Shown piece by piece: positions 37,610 to 45,790 of a stretch of DNA of 64,000 nucleotides. Each line of letters starts with the position of its first letter. Within the stretch, counting starts at the first letter, position 1. The stretch lies in contig NZ_JANUFD010000001.1 in assembly GCF_024807945.1 (NCBI RefSeq), positions 186,001-250,000 of the forward strand, written 5' to 3'. This stretch comes from Pseudomonas sp. JUb42 (GTDB lineage Bacteria; Pseudomonadota; Gammaproteobacteria; Pseudomonadales; Pseudomonadaceae). The notes under the pieces were generated by a model that made no database searches, had not been told where the DNA came from, and worked only from the letters and a program-made list of their open reading frames with translations. Position numbers and translations under genes: made by a program.

Positions 37610-38482
37610 ATGACTACATCCTCCCCGAAGCGCTCATCCCCGACCCTGCGGGCCTGGCTGTTCCTGACCCCGTCGATGTTGTTTCTCGCCGTGCTGATCA
37701 CGGCCAGCCTGTTGGTGTTGCGCATGAGCGTCGGAACCAAGGGCGCGGAATGGAGCGGTTTCAGCCTGGCCAGTTATGCCCAGTTGCTGGAACCCTATTA
37801 TTTGAAATCGCTGCTGCTGACTCTGCGTCTGGCGCTGATCAGTGCGGTGATTGCCGTGGTCCTGGCGATCCCGGTGGGCTACACCATGGCGCGTCTGCAA
37901 TCGCCATTACTGCGCAGGATTTTCCTCGCTGCCGTACTGCTGCCGTTGCTGGTCAACCTGCTGCTGCAAAGCTATGGCTGGCTGGTGATCCTGGGGCCAG
38001 CCGGCATGCTCAATCAGGCGCTCAAGGGCCTGGGCCTGATCACCCGGCCGGTGATGATGCTCTACAACGAAAACGGCGTGCTGATGGGGCTGGTGCAGAC
38101 CGCGTTCCCCCTTGCCGTGTTGCCCATTGCCAGCGCCATGCGCGGCGTGTCGCGCAGCTACGAAGAGGCCGCCGCGACCCTTGGTGCAAGCCGCTTCCAG
38201 GTGTTCCGGCAGGTGATTCTGCCCATGAGCCTGCCGGGCATTATCACCGGCGCGACCCTGGTATTTGCCTACAACGCCAGCAGCTTTGTCGTGCCCTTGC
38301 TGCTGGGCGGTCGTCGCGTGCCAATGCTGGCGGTGATGGTGCATGACCAGATCGCCCCGCTGATGAACTGGCCGGCGGCGTCGGCGGCTGGGGTGGTGCT
38401 GATCATCACGACCTTGTTGATCATGAGCCTTTCTGAATTGTTCACCGGGCGTCGTCGGCGGCGGTTGGAGGCTTCGCAATGA
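37610..38482 (+). CDS. ABC transporter permease (PotB/PotH-like)
   Basis: 290 residues, six membrane segments, with the EAA loop in SRSYEEAAATLGASRFQVFRQVILPMSLPGI. It forms the membrane channel together with the next permease and docks the ATPase through the EAA loop. The stop overlaps the next start (ATGA). The N-terminus is hydrophilic (about residues 1-14) before the first helix (WLFLTPSMLFLAVLITASLL). Family level assignment is clear; the substrate is not. Confidence 0.9.
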   Translation: MTTSSPKRSSPTLRAWLFLTPSMLFLAVLITASLLVLRMSVGTKGAEWSGFSLASYAQLLEPYYLKSLLLTLRLALISAVIAVVLAIPVGYTMARLQSPLLRRIFLAAVLLPLLVNLLLQSYGWLVILGPAGMLNQALKGLGLITRPVMMLYNENGVLMGLVQTAFPLAVLPIASAMRGVSRSYEEAAATLGASRFQVFRQVILPMSLPGIITGATLVFAYNASSFVVPLLLGGRRVPMLAVMVHDQIAPLMNWPAASAAGVVLIITTLLIMSLSELFTGRRRRRLEASQ

Positions 38483-39372
38483 AAAATCCTCAGATACCTG
38501 CCGAACCTGTGGGAACCCTGTCAGCCAGAGGTGGCCTTATGAAAACCCGCATGCTCCTGCCCGGCGAAACCGGACGCTTTGCCTCGACCCTGTCCTGGCT
38601 CATTCTGCTGCTGGCGGTGATGCCGATCCTGACCATGATCGTCATGTCCTTCAGCGGCGCGTCCAACCTCGACTTCCCGCCAGCCAGCTACAGCCTCAAG
38701 TGGTATCAGGCGGCCTGGCACACCTTTGTTTCGCCGGATTCCAGCGACGTACTCAGCCTCGGCAAGGCCCTGGGCACCAGCCTGTGGGTGTCCTGTCTGA
38801 CCATGATTCTCGCCACTCTGGTGGCGGTGCCGGCGTCCTATGCCCTGACCCGGTGCGAGTTCCGCGGCAAGGCAGTGGCGCTGCAACTCATGTCGCTGCC
38901 ACTCGTCTTCCCCATGGTCGTGCTGGGCCTGGCGCTGCTGCTGGTCTTCGACAGCCTGCCGTTCCATATGGACGTATCGCGTCTGGTGATCGCCCATGTG
39001 ATTCTGGCGTTGCCCTTCGTGGTGAAGAACTGCACGGCGGCCATGGTTTCCATCGGCAGCGAAGTCGAAGAGGCCGCGCAAATGCTCGGCGCCTCGCCGA
39101 CACGGGCGATTGTCGATGTGGTGGTGCCGTTGATGAAGTCGGGGATTCTGGCCGGGATGCTGCTGGCCTTTATCGTCTCGTTCAACGAATTCACCGTGAC
39201 CTACTTCCTTTACAACATCGATGTGATGACTGTGCCGATCTGGATGTACAGCCGCACGGTGTCCTCCCTCGATCCGACCGTTTTTTCCTTTGCCGTACTG
39301 ATCGTGCTGATCGATTTCGCACTGATCTGGGCGCTGGAAAAACTGGTGGGCGAGGGCGGGGTTTCTTTCTGA
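38479..39372 (+). CDS. ABC transporter permease (PotC/PotI-like)
   Basis: 297 residues, six membrane segments and EAA loop VEEAAQMLGASPTRAIVDVVVPLM. The start at 38479 overlaps the previous stop (ATGA); an internal ATG at 38539 gives a 277-residue product closer to the usual length, so the first 20 residues may be extra. Partner of the preceding permease in a heterodimeric importer of the polyamine family. Ends 13 bases before the ATPase gene, which shows the same transcript. Confidence 0.9.
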   Translation: MKNPQIPAEPVGTLSARGGLMKTRMLLPGETGRFASTLSWLILLLAVMPILTMIVMSFSGASNLDFPPASYSLKWYQAAWHTFVSPDSSDVLSLGKALGTSLWVSCLTMILATLVAVPASYALTRCEFRGKAVALQLMSLPLVFPMVVLGLALLLVFDSLPFHMDVSRLVIAHVILALPFVVKNCTAAMVSIGSEVEEAAQMLGASPTRAIVDVVVPLMKSGILAGMLLAFIVSFNEFTVTYFLYNIDVMTVPIWMYSRTVSSLDPTVFSFAVLIVLIDFALIWALEKLVGEGGVSF

Positions 39373-39385
39373 TCCGGGGTGCAAG

Positions 39386-40441
39386 ATGACAGGCTTGATT
39401 CTGCAAAACGTCGAAAAATACTACGGCTCGGCTTGTGCGGTGACAGACGTCAACCTGCACCTTCCGGCCGGCAAACTGGTGTGCTTTCTTGGCCCGTCAG
39501 GCTGCGGCAAGACCACCTTGCTGCGCATGATCGCCGGGCTGGAAAGCCTGAGCAGCGGCGAGATTCTGTTGGATGGCGAGGACGTCAGCCACACCCCGGC
39601 CCATGAGCGCAATTTCGGCATGGTGTTTCAGTCCCTGGCGCTGTTCCCGCACATGACCGTGGGCGAGAACATTGCCTACCCGCTCAAACTGCGCGGCGTG
39701 AGGAAGGCCGGGCAACAGGCCCGTGTCGTTGAGTTGCTGGAGATGATCCAGTTGCAACAGATGCTCGACCGGCCGGTGGCCAAGCTGTCAGGCGGTCAGC
39801 GTCAGCGCGTGGCGATTGCCCGGGCCATTGCTGCACACCCGAAACTGCTGTTGCTCGATGAGCCGTTGTCGGCCCTGGATGCCAAGTTGCGTGAGTCGAT
39901 GCAGGTGGAAATTCGTCAGCTGCAACAGCGTCTGAACATCACCACCATCCTCGTCACCCACGACCAGCGTGAAGCCATGACCATGGCTGATATCGTCGTC
40001 GTGTTGGGTGAGCATCGGGTGCAGCAGGTGGGCACGCCCATCGAGATCTATCGCAACCCGGCCAACGAATTCGTCGCTGACTTTATTGGCTCGGGCAATA
40101 TCTTTGCGGCAGTCGCTCTTGGCAATGGTCAGGTCGGCTTGCCAGGTGGCGGGACCCTGGAGGTGCCAGGCAGCGCACCGTTGGTGGCGGGGGCGGCGAT
40201 CAAGATGCTGGTTCGCCCCGAGGACGTGCAGCTGTCGCCGCATCAGGCGCCCGAGGGCAATCGCCTGGCAGGCACCGTGACCTTTATTCGCGATATCGGC
40301 GCGACCATTGAAACCACGGTGGAGTGCGGCGGCGTTTCGCTGACCTCCCTGACTACACCGAGCCAGGCCTTTGGCCTGGGCGTCGGGCATCCGGTCTCGA
40401 TTACCTTGCCGGCCGAGGCTTGCCGGGTGTTGGGCGCCTGA
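39386..40441 (+). CDS. ABC transporter ATP-binding protein (PotA/PotG-like)
   Basis: 351 residues. Walker A GPSGCGKTT near 38, signature LSGGQRQRVAIARAI near 135, Walker B LLLLDEPLSALD near 155, and the H-loop in TILVTHDQREAM. A C-terminal TOBE domain (about 270-345) is present, as in PotA/PotG. It energises the importer and completes the four-component set. Last gene of the cluster; a complex REPIN follows. Start 39386 has an AAGATG context with GGGGTGCAAG upstream. Confidence 0.93.
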   Translation: MTGLILQNVEKYYGSACAVTDVNLHLPAGKLVCFLGPSGCGKTTLLRMIAGLESLSSGEILLDGEDVSHTPAHERNFGMVFQSLALFPHMTVGENIAYPLKLRGVRKAGQQARVVELLEMIQLQQMLDRPVAKLSGGQRQRVAIARAIAAHPKLLLLDEPLSALDAKLRESMQVEIRQLQQRLNITTILVTHDQREAMTMADIVVVLGEHRVQQVGTPIEIYRNPANEFVADFIGSGNIFAAVALGNGQVGLPGGGTLEVPGSAPLVAGAAIKMLVRPEDVQLSPHQAPEGNRLAGTVTFIRDIGATIETTVECGGVSLTSLTTPSQAFGLGVGHPVSITLPAEACRVLGA

Positions 40442-40472
40442 ACCCGGTGGCCCTGGCCGGGGTAGGAGTGAA

Positions 40473-40605
40473 CTGTGGGAGCGAATTCCATGGGAGTGAA
40501 TTCTGTGGGAGCGAATTCATTCGCGAGGGGATGGGGGACTCCACGCATATGTAGCGTCTGAGACACCGCTTTCGCGAATGAATTCGCTCCCACAGTTCGC
40601 TCTCA
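40473..40605. repeat. Compound REPIN after the ABC operon
   Basis: The left side holds three copies of the arm start in a row (GTGGGAGCGAATTC, TGGGAGTGAATTC, GTGGGAGCGAATTCATTCGC), while the right arm is single (GCGAATGAATTCGCTCCCAC). The additional half arms look like slippage or nested insertion at an existing element. Confidence 0.85.
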
Positions 40606-40619
40606 CCGTGGGATTGTGT

Positions 40620-41567
40620 TCACACCTGCTGACGCAACCGCGCCAGATCCCGCAACGGCGGCGCGCCAAACAACCGGCTGTACTCGCGGCTGAACTGGGA
40701 CGGGCTTTCATAGCCGACCCGGTAACCCGCCGCTGCCGCTTCCAGGCCATCGTTGAGCATCAGCCGCCGGGCTTCCTGCAGGCGCAGTTGTTTCTGATAC
40801 TGCAATGGGCTGATGCCGGTAACCGCCTTGAAGCGGTGGTGCAGAGTAGACACACTGAGGTTCACTTCCCGGGCCATATCATCGATGCGCAGGGGCTGTT
40901 CATAGTTGCTGTTCAGCCACTTGATCGCCTGGGTGACACGATGGGTCTGGCAGTTGCTGATCGCGCTTTCATACAACCGATATCCCTGTTTCCCGCGCAT
41001 CAGGCGGTAGAGGATTTCGCGGCGGATCAGCGGGGCCAGCATGGGAATGTCTTTCGGTGTATCGAGCAAACGCACCAGGCGTAACACCGCATCCAGCAGT
41101 TGCGTGTCGATCTTGTCGGTGTACAGGCCGCGTTCACTGGACCGGGGACGCGTCGGCACGCTCATCGGGCCGGCTTCGGCGATCAGGGCGTTGATTTCCG
41201 CCGGGTCGATATCCAGGCGCAGGGCCAGGTTGGGGCGCTCTTCACTGGCGTTGACGATCTTGCCACGCACCGGCATTTCCACCGACACAACCAGGTAATT
41301 CAGCGGATCGTAAGTGTAGGACTCGTCGGCAAGCTGCACTTCCTTGCTGCCCTGGGCCAAAATGCACAAAGCCGGGCGGGTCAGGGACGGGAACGAATGC
41401 ACGGGCTCGTTATAACGCACCAGAAACAGCGGGGCGATCACGCTCTGGTAGGAACCGTTGCGCGGTGCATAGCGGTCGATCAGCGCCGCCAGCTCGGCAC
41501 GCTGTCGCTCGATATCGGAACAGAACTGTTCGCGTGACTGTTGCTGTGCTCCGTCCAGTTGCGACAT
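40620..41567 (-). CDS. AraC-family regulator with AraC_N domain
   Basis: 315 residues. N-terminal AraC_N-type cupin (about 30-180: PALCILAQGSKEVQLADESYTYDP, YLVVSVEMPVRG) and C-terminal double HTH (about 215-310, with LSVSTLHHRFKAVTGISPLQYQKQ and GYESPSQFSREYSRLFGAPP). The ATG at 41567 is preceded by AGAGGA, so two earlier in-frame starts are rejected. The family often controls nearby oxidoreductases; here the next gene upstream is divergent (ABM domain protein), a possible target. Effector unknown. Confidence 0.9.
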   Translation of the reverse strand: MSQLDGAQQQSREQFCSDIERQRAELAALIDRYAPRNGSYQSVIAPLFLVRYNEPVHSFPSLTRPALCILAQGSKEVQLADESYTYDPLNYLVVSVEMPVRGKIVNASEERPNLALRLDIDPAEINALIAEAGPMSVPTRPRSSERGLYTDKIDTQLLDAVLRLVRLLDTPKDIPMLAPLIRREILYRLMRGKQGYRLYESAISNCQTHRVTQAIKWLNSNYEQPLRIDDMAREVNLSVSTLHHRFKAVTGISPLQYQKQLRLQEARRLMLNDGLEAAAAGYRVGYESPSQFSREYSRLFGAPPLRDLARLRQQV

Positions 41568-41877
41568 GCCGTGGGTTCCTCTGCTGCTGAGCGATGCCAT
41601 GAAGGTTATTCGAGGCGGGCGGCAAGTGTTAGGCCGATCCTGTCGAATCCTTGCCTGATCCTGTCGGCAGTTCAGGTGTCCGGCAGGAACCAGCAATCAA
41701 CCTATACCTATCCGCGCCAATACAGGCGTTATGGTGAATCGTGACCGTGCGACCACGAGCAGGATTAGGCAAGAACCTCGCAGGAACTAGCTAACGCAAT
41801 ATTCCCTCAGGCCTTAATCTCTGTTCCCGTAGCCGCATCGCGACATTTCTTACGCGGCTTACCAAGGAGCGCAGATC

Positions 41878-42210
41878 ATGGCTTTATCCACCCCCGTCAG
41901 TCATCTCGTCTTTGTCCGTTCCATGGCCGGTCGCAGCAGCGAGCTGGGCCAGCGTTTACAGAACTTGATCAAGCCGTCTCTCAGCGCGCCGGGTTGCCTG
42001 CGCTTTGCCTTGCAGCAATCCATGCAGGATGCGGACTTATGGTCGATCTCCGGCTCCTGGAGCAGCGAACAGGCGATGAATGCCTGGTTTGCCTCGCCGG
42101 AGTTGCAGGTGTTTTCCGCGCTGGTGCATGAAATGATCGTGCGCAGCCTGGACTTCCACACCTTCGCCGCAGCAGGTGATACCGCGATGGAGCAGCTGTG
42201 CGTGGCCTGA
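41878..42210 (+). CDS. Antibiotic biosynthesis monooxygenase (ABM) domain protein
   Basis: 110 residues, one ABM-type ferredoxin-like fold (about residues 5-95). VSHLVFVRSMAGRSSELGQRL and SAPGCLRFALQQSMQDADLWSI fit the family pattern; a W near the strand centre is conserved. Members are quinol monooxygenases, heme-degrading enzymes or stress proteins of unknown substrate. It lies downstream of and divergent from the AraC gene, and has an AAGGAG Shine-Dalgarno (about 41866). Substrate unknown. Confidence 0.8.
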   Translation: MALSTPVSHLVFVRSMAGRSSELGQRLQNLIKPSLSAPGCLRFALQQSMQDADLWSISGSWSSEQAMNAWFASPELQVFSALVHEMIVRSLDFHTFAAAGDTAMEQLCVA

Positions 42211-42255
42211 GTGGTAGAATCCCGGGCTTTCAATGCCCAGCAGGATCAATGACCC

Positions 42256-42498
42256 ATGGCACGCAGAGAGTTCGACGAGTTTGAAGCCGTTTCCGCAATG
42301 GTTCCGAGCCCAGAAGGCTATGACGCCGCAATCGCTGTAAAACCCCTTCACTTCGCCGGTTCACCGACCTTCCACAAGGTATTGGCCGGACAGAAATTCA
42401 AGACCGCACTTGAGGCCGACCAAGCCGCAAATCAGCAATTGGCACGGCTGATCGGTGTGGATGCCGAGGGGCAGTTGGTGTTTCCCGCCAGTAACTGA
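42256..42498 (+). CDS. Small conserved-looking protein of unknown function
   Basis: 80 residues, no membrane segment. Reads ARREFDEFEAVSAMVPSPEG and KTALEADQAANQQLARLIGV, a mixed alpha/beta composition. An AGGATCAATG stretch gives a weak Shine-Dalgarno 8 bases before the ATG. It follows the ABM gene by 45 bases on the same strand and may be co-transcribed. I do not recognise its family. Confidence 0.6.
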   Translation: MARREFDEFEAVSAMVPSPEGYDAAIAVKPLHFAGSPTFHKVLAGQKFKTALEADQAANQQLARLIGVDAEGQLVFPASN

Positions 42499-42507
42499 TC
42501 ACGCAGG

Positions 42508-42593
42508 GTAGGACCGGCTTTAGCCGGGAGGGCGTCAGTACCACCCCGTATCTGTGTCTGAAATATCGCCTTCCCGGCTAAAGCCGGTCCCAC
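42508..42593. repeat. REPIN, GACCGGCTTTAGCCGGGA family
   Basis: Left arm GTAGGACCGGCTTTAGCCGG and right arm inverted (CCGGCTAAAGCCGGTCCCAC), separated by about 40 bases. Same family as the copy inside moxR. Confidence 0.85.
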
Positions 42594-42613
42594 ACTATTG
42601 CATCGATTCAGCA

Positions 42614-43237
42614 TCAGGCCTTCGGCCGGAACATCCTGAACAGCGATTCCGGCCCCAGCTGGAAGTAATCCGCCGGGCCACCACCACGCAGGATATGCCC
42701 GGCAGCGGCCGTGTCGTAGACGCCGTCCTTGAGCAGCGCCTTGGCGATATGCACCGCCACCACTTCCCCCAGGATCAACCAGGTCGGCACGACTTCTTTG
42801 TCAGCACGTTGCAGTTGAATGATCTGGGTGACTTTGCACTCGAACGACACTGGAGTCTCCAGTACACGCGGCACGGCCACTACTTTCGAGGCCACCGGCG
42901 TCAGGCCGGCCAGTTCGAATTCATTGACCTCAGCCGCCACCGGCGCGCAGCTCTGGTTCATGGCGTCGGCCAGGGAGCGGGTGGCCAGGTTCCAGACGAA
43001 CTCACCGGTCTGCTCGATATTGTTCAGACTGTCCTTGCGGCCAATGCTGCTGAAACCAATGATTGGCGGGACGTAGTTGAAGGCTGTGAAGAAGCTGTAA
43101 GGCGCCAGATTCAGCTGGCCTTCGGCGCTTTGCGAAGAGATCCAGCCAATGGGCCGCGGACCGACGATGGCGTTGAACGGATCGTGGGGCAGGCCGTGGC
43201 CTTTGGCGGGTTCGTAGAAGTGAATATCGTCTGACAT
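42614..43237 (-). CDS. Flavin reductase-like FMN-binding protein
   Basis: 207 residues of the flavin_reductase/split-barrel family. The conserved start is FNAIVGPRPIGWISSQSAEG, then NLAPYSFFTAFNYVPPIIGF and RKDSLNNIEQTGEFVWNL. Members use FMN and are either reductases supplying flavin monooxygenases or of unknown function. ATG 43237 is preceded by AGGAC, giving a good start; an in-frame start at 43336 is rejected. It is unlike the shorter flavin reductase at 59851. No monooxygenase partner is encoded beside it. Confidence 0.87.
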   Translation of the reverse strand: MSDDIHFYEPAKGHGLPHDPFNAIVGPRPIGWISSQSAEGQLNLAPYSFFTAFNYVPPIIGFSSIGRKDSLNNIEQTGEFVWNLATRSLADAMNQSCAPVAAEVNEFELAGLTPVASKVVAVPRVLETPVSFECKVTQIIQLQRADKEVVPTWLILGEVVAVHIAKALLKDGVYDTAAAGHILRGGGPADYFQLGPESLFRMFRPKA

Positions 43238-43324
43238 GCGAACGTCCTGGTGGCTACAGCACAAAGCGCCATAGTGCTGGGGCTGGTCGGGAATTTCCAG
43301 AGTTTCACGACGCCATAAACGACC

Positions 43325-43347
43325 AAACCCGGCCAAGGGCCGGGTTT
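43325..43347 (-). terminator. Hairpin after the tandem-repeat protein gene
   Basis: Stem AAACCCGGCC with complement around a 3-base loop, 20 bases after the stop of the gene at 43367-43876 and before the flavin reductase gene. U-rich right arm (GGGTTT) on the minus strand. Confidence 0.7.
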
Positions 43348-43366
43348 GACAGGTGTCGCTGATTGA

Positions 43367-43876
43367 TCAGCTTACGCGGTTTGCACCGACGCGATCAGCG
43401 CCATCGGCGGCTAGACGGTTGGCACCAATATGGTCAGCGCCATCAGCAGCCTGACGATTTGCGCCTACACGGTCAGCGCCGTCAGCGGCCAGACGATTGG
43501 CACCAATATGGTCAGCGCCATCAGCGGCTTGACGATTTGCACCGACGCGGTCAGCGCCGTCAGCGGCCAGACGATTGGCACCGATATGGTCAGCGCCATC
43601 AGCGGCTTGACGATTTGCACCGACGCGGTCAGCGCCGTCAGCGGCCAGACGATTGGCACCGATATGGTCAGCGCCATCAGCGGCTTGGCGATTTGCGCCT
43701 ACGCGGTCAGCGCCGTCAGCGGCCAGACTTGCAGCGCCTACGTGGTCAACATCAACCGAAACGTGACGAGCGTTAGTGTGAGCCGAGCCGCCTTCAGCGA
43801 CTACGGTCGGCAGAGCGAATGCGCTCGATGCCAGAAGAGAGAAGGCCAGACCGAAGATCAGTTTGTTGGTTTTCAT
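43367..43876 (-). CDS. Secreted protein built of 13-residue tandem repeats
   Basis: 169 residues. A signal peptide (KTNKLIFGLAFSLLASSAFA, cleaved near residue 21) is followed by a short linker and nine 13-residue units (residues 51-167), plus a degenerate unit at 38-50. Units alternate between LAADGADRVGANR and QAADGADHIGANR, i.e. a 26-residue pair. At DNA level the period is 78 bases and copies are nearly identical, so the array was recently expanded or homogenised. Regular D and N placement suggests a solenoid or metal-binding repeat, but I do not recognise the fold. No cell-wall anchor or membrane segment is seen after the signal. The upstream 300 bases are AT-rich. Nothing nearby indicates a pathway. 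Confidence 0.85.
   Translation of the reverse strand: MKTNKLIFGLAFSLLASSAFALPTVVAEGGSAHTNARHVSVDVDHVGAASLAADGADRVGANRQAADGADHIGANRLAADGADRVGANRQAADGADHIGANRLAADGADRVGANRQAADGADHIGANRLAADGADRVGANRQAADGADHIGANRLAADGADRVGANRVS
43380..43745. repeat. 78-base tandem repeat array within the repeat-protein gene
   Basis: About four and a half copies of a 78-base unit (each of two 39-base half units) make up most of the gene. Successive copies differ at only a few bases, as in AGCGCCGTCAGCGGCCAGAC recurring exactly several times. Copy number may vary between strains. Confidence 0.85.
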
Positions 43877-44175
43877 GGTAGTTACTCCACCGCTAGAAAT
43901 ATGTTTGTCGCTAGGTATGGAGTGAATGTTACGCGCCCACGGATTAAGCAGAAGTTAATAAGGTTGCTAACGATCATCGCTGAAAATGATAGTTCTCTAC
44001 AGGGCCCGGATTTCGGGCGTCTTATTCGTTTTTGTTCTATTTTGGTGCGTAATTGTTTATATGTAAGGTTTTTTTCAGTTGACATATTTTCTATGGCATG
44101 CATTTTTCCAAAAAAAACGCCAGTCAACAGAGTTGGCTGGCGTTTTTTGCACCACGATGAGTCGCGGTTTTTGCC
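43877..44175. promoter_or_regulatory. AT-rich region upstream of the tandem-repeat gene, with kgtP terminator at its end
   Basis: 299 bases. The first 230 are clearly AT-richer than the rest of the window (about 43900-44110), a likely promoter zone of the repeat protein and a candidate MvaT target; the remainder holds a terminator (44112-44148). No coding signal was found. Confidence 0.5.
44112..44148 (-). terminator. Intrinsic terminator after the KgtP-like transporter
   Basis: A stem of AAAAAACGCCAG and CTGGCGTTTTTT extended by TCAAC/GTTGG with one wobble, lying 28 bases after the stop of the transporter gene. Long U run on the minus strand. Confidence 0.9.
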
Positions 44176-45507
44176 TTAGTTGGTATCGATTCGCGAGTGT
44201 TTACGGGTGTCCTTCATGAACACGTACACCAGTAGCGAGCAGGCGATGCAGGCCGTGACGTACCAGTAGTAGCCGGTCTCGATCCCTGCTTCCTTGAACT
44301 TCAGGGCAATGAATTCCGCCGAGCCGCCGAAGATCGACACCGTCAGGGCATAGGGCAAGCCTACGCCCAGGGCACGAATTTCTGTCGGGAACAGTTCGGC
44401 TTTGACCACAGCGTTGATCGAGGTATAGCCGCTGACGATGATCAGTGCCGCCATGATCAGGAAGAACGCGCCCCACCAGCTTTGTACGGTGTGCAGCGAG
44501 GTCAGGATCGGCACGGTGCATAGGGTGCCCAGTACACCGAAGGCGATCAGAATCGGACGACGGCCGATCTTGTCCGAGAGTGCGCCCACCACCGGTTGCA
44601 GCAGCATGAACAGGAACAGGGTGGCGGCGGAAATGCTGGTGGAGTCGGTGATGCTCATGCCGACGGTGTTCACCAGGTATTTCTGCATATAGGTGGTGTA
44701 CGTATAGAAAGCCAGGGTGCCGCCCATGGTCAGGCCGACCACGGTCATCAGCTCTTTAGGGTGCTGAAGCAGGGTACGCATCAGGCTGGTCTTGGGCTTT
44801 TCCTTGTCTTGTTTGCGGGTGAAAGACTCGGTCTCTTCCATGCCGCGACGCAGGAACAGCGCGATCACCGCACACAGCGCGCCGATCACGAACGGAATAC
44901 GCCAGCCCCAGGCATACAACTCCTCGGTGGTGAGGAACTGTTGCAGCACGATCAGTACTGCAAGGGCGATGAGCTGACCGGAAATCAGGGTCACGTACTG
45001 GAAGCTGGAGTAGAAGCCGCGACGTTCCTTGGTCGCCATCTCGCTGAGATAAGTAGCCGAAGTGCCGTATTCGCCCCCCACCGACAAACCTTGCATCAGG
45101 CGCGCCAGTACCAGCAGGATCGGTGCACCGACTCCAATGGTTTCGTAGCTGGGAGTCAGGGCGATGACCAGCGAACCGAAGCACATCAACAGCACCGATG
45201 CCATCAGCGCAGCCTTGCGGCCCTTGCGGTCGGCATACAGGCCCATGAGCCAGCCACCGATCGGGCGCATCAGAAAGCCGACGGCAAAGATCGCTGCGGT
45301 GTTGAGCAATTGGGCGGTACTGTCGCCCTTGGGGAAGAAGGCTTTGGCGAAGTACAGGGAGAAGGCGGCGTAGACGTACCAGTCGTACCACTCGACCATG
45401 TTGCCGACCGAGCCGCTGAAAATGGATTTGATTCGGCTGGCAGTGGTTTTTTCAGCGGCAGGCGTACCGACCGCTGCTGTCGAAAGAGTCTGTGAGGTAT
45501 CCATCAT
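44176..45507 (-). CDS. kgtP: MFS 2-oxoglutarate/dicarboxylate transporter (KgtP/PA5530-like)
   Basis: 443 residues, twelve membrane segments, metabolite:proton symporter family. It has the GNMVEWYDWYVYAAF signature in helix 1 and GWLMGLYADRKGRKAAL in loop 2-3, and it is a paralogue of PcaT. In P. aeruginosa a gene of this type (PA5530) takes up 2-oxoglutarate under MifS/MifR and sigma-54 control. Here a sigma-54 promoter (45567-45582) lies 60 bases upstream and a MifR/MifS-like pair is encoded next to it, which supports the same job. ATG 45507 follows AAAGGA. It is separated from mifR by an intergenic region with a REPIN. Confidence 0.9.
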   Translation of the reverse strand: MMDTSQTLSTAAVGTPAAEKTTASRIKSIFSGSVGNMVEWYDWYVYAAFSLYFAKAFFPKGDSTAQLLNTAAIFAVGFLMRPIGGWLMGLYADRKGRKAALMASVLLMCFGSLVIALTPSYETIGVGAPILLVLARLMQGLSVGGEYGTSATYLSEMATKERRGFYSSFQYVTLISGQLIALAVLIVLQQFLTTEELYAWGWRIPFVIGALCAVIALFLRRGMEETESFTRKQDKEKPKTSLMRTLLQHPKELMTVVGLTMGGTLAFYTYTTYMQKYLVNTVGMSITDSTSISAATLFLFMLLQPVVGALSDKIGRRPILIAFGVLGTLCTVPILTSLHTVQSWWGAFFLIMAALIIVSGYTSINAVVKAELFPTEIRALGVGLPYALTVSIFGGSAEFIALKFKEAGIETGYYWYVTACIACSLLVYVFMKDTRKHSRIDTN

Positions 45508-45566
45508 GTTCCTTTCAATCATTGTTTTTAGAGTGGGCTGCTTCGAGGCGGCCTTGAAAGGGCTAT

Positions 45567-45582
45567 AGCAGGAGCTGTGCCA
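45567..45582 (-). promoter_or_regulatory. Sigma-54 (-24/-12) promoter of the KgtP-like transporter
   Basis: On the minus strand TGGCACAGCTCCTGCT (45582-45567) has GG and GC exactly ten bases apart, as required for RpoN. It points to the transporter gene at 45507. Confidence 0.85.
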
Positions 45583-45622
45583 GACTTGAAAGGCCCGGTT
45601 TAGAGGGGTTTAGTCGATTTTG

Positions 45623-45640
45623 TAAGCGGGTTTCCGCTTA
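45623..45640. promoter_or_regulatory. Candidate upstream activating site for the MifR-like regulator
   Basis: TAAGCGG-GTTT-CCGCTTA is a perfect 7-base palindrome 41 bases upstream of the sigma-54 promoter; a related half site, GTAAGCG, follows at about 45655. DctD-family enhancer sites have this kind of dyad. Confidence 0.6.
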
Positions 45641-45688
45641 TCGTCAGCGACGTTGTAAGCGAAAAGTCGCCGATTCCTCACTGCTGGC

Positions 45689-45778
45689 GTTGGAGCGAGG
45701 CTTGCCCGCGAAGGCGGTAACTCTGCCGCCAGACTTTTATCGGATGTAATGGCCTCTCGCGGGCAACCCACGCTCGCT
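45689..45778. repeat. REPIN, degenerate right arm
   Basis: Left arm GTTGGAGCGAGGCTTGCCCG is intact; the right arm (CTCGCGGGCAACCCACGCTC) has several changes. Lies just downstream of mifR and upstream of the KgtP promoter. Confidence 0.8.
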
Positions 45779-45790
45779 GCTTGGCTGATG

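Noticed and set aside
43380..43745. CRISPR-like array
   Set aside because: Repeats are contiguous 78-base units with no unique spacers and they encode protein repeats.
43430..44179. 249-codon frame on the plus strand opposite the tandem-repeat protein
   Set aside because: It mirrors the DNA repeats, has no signal peptide and loses repeat structure after 43780; the minus-strand frame has a signal peptide and terminator.
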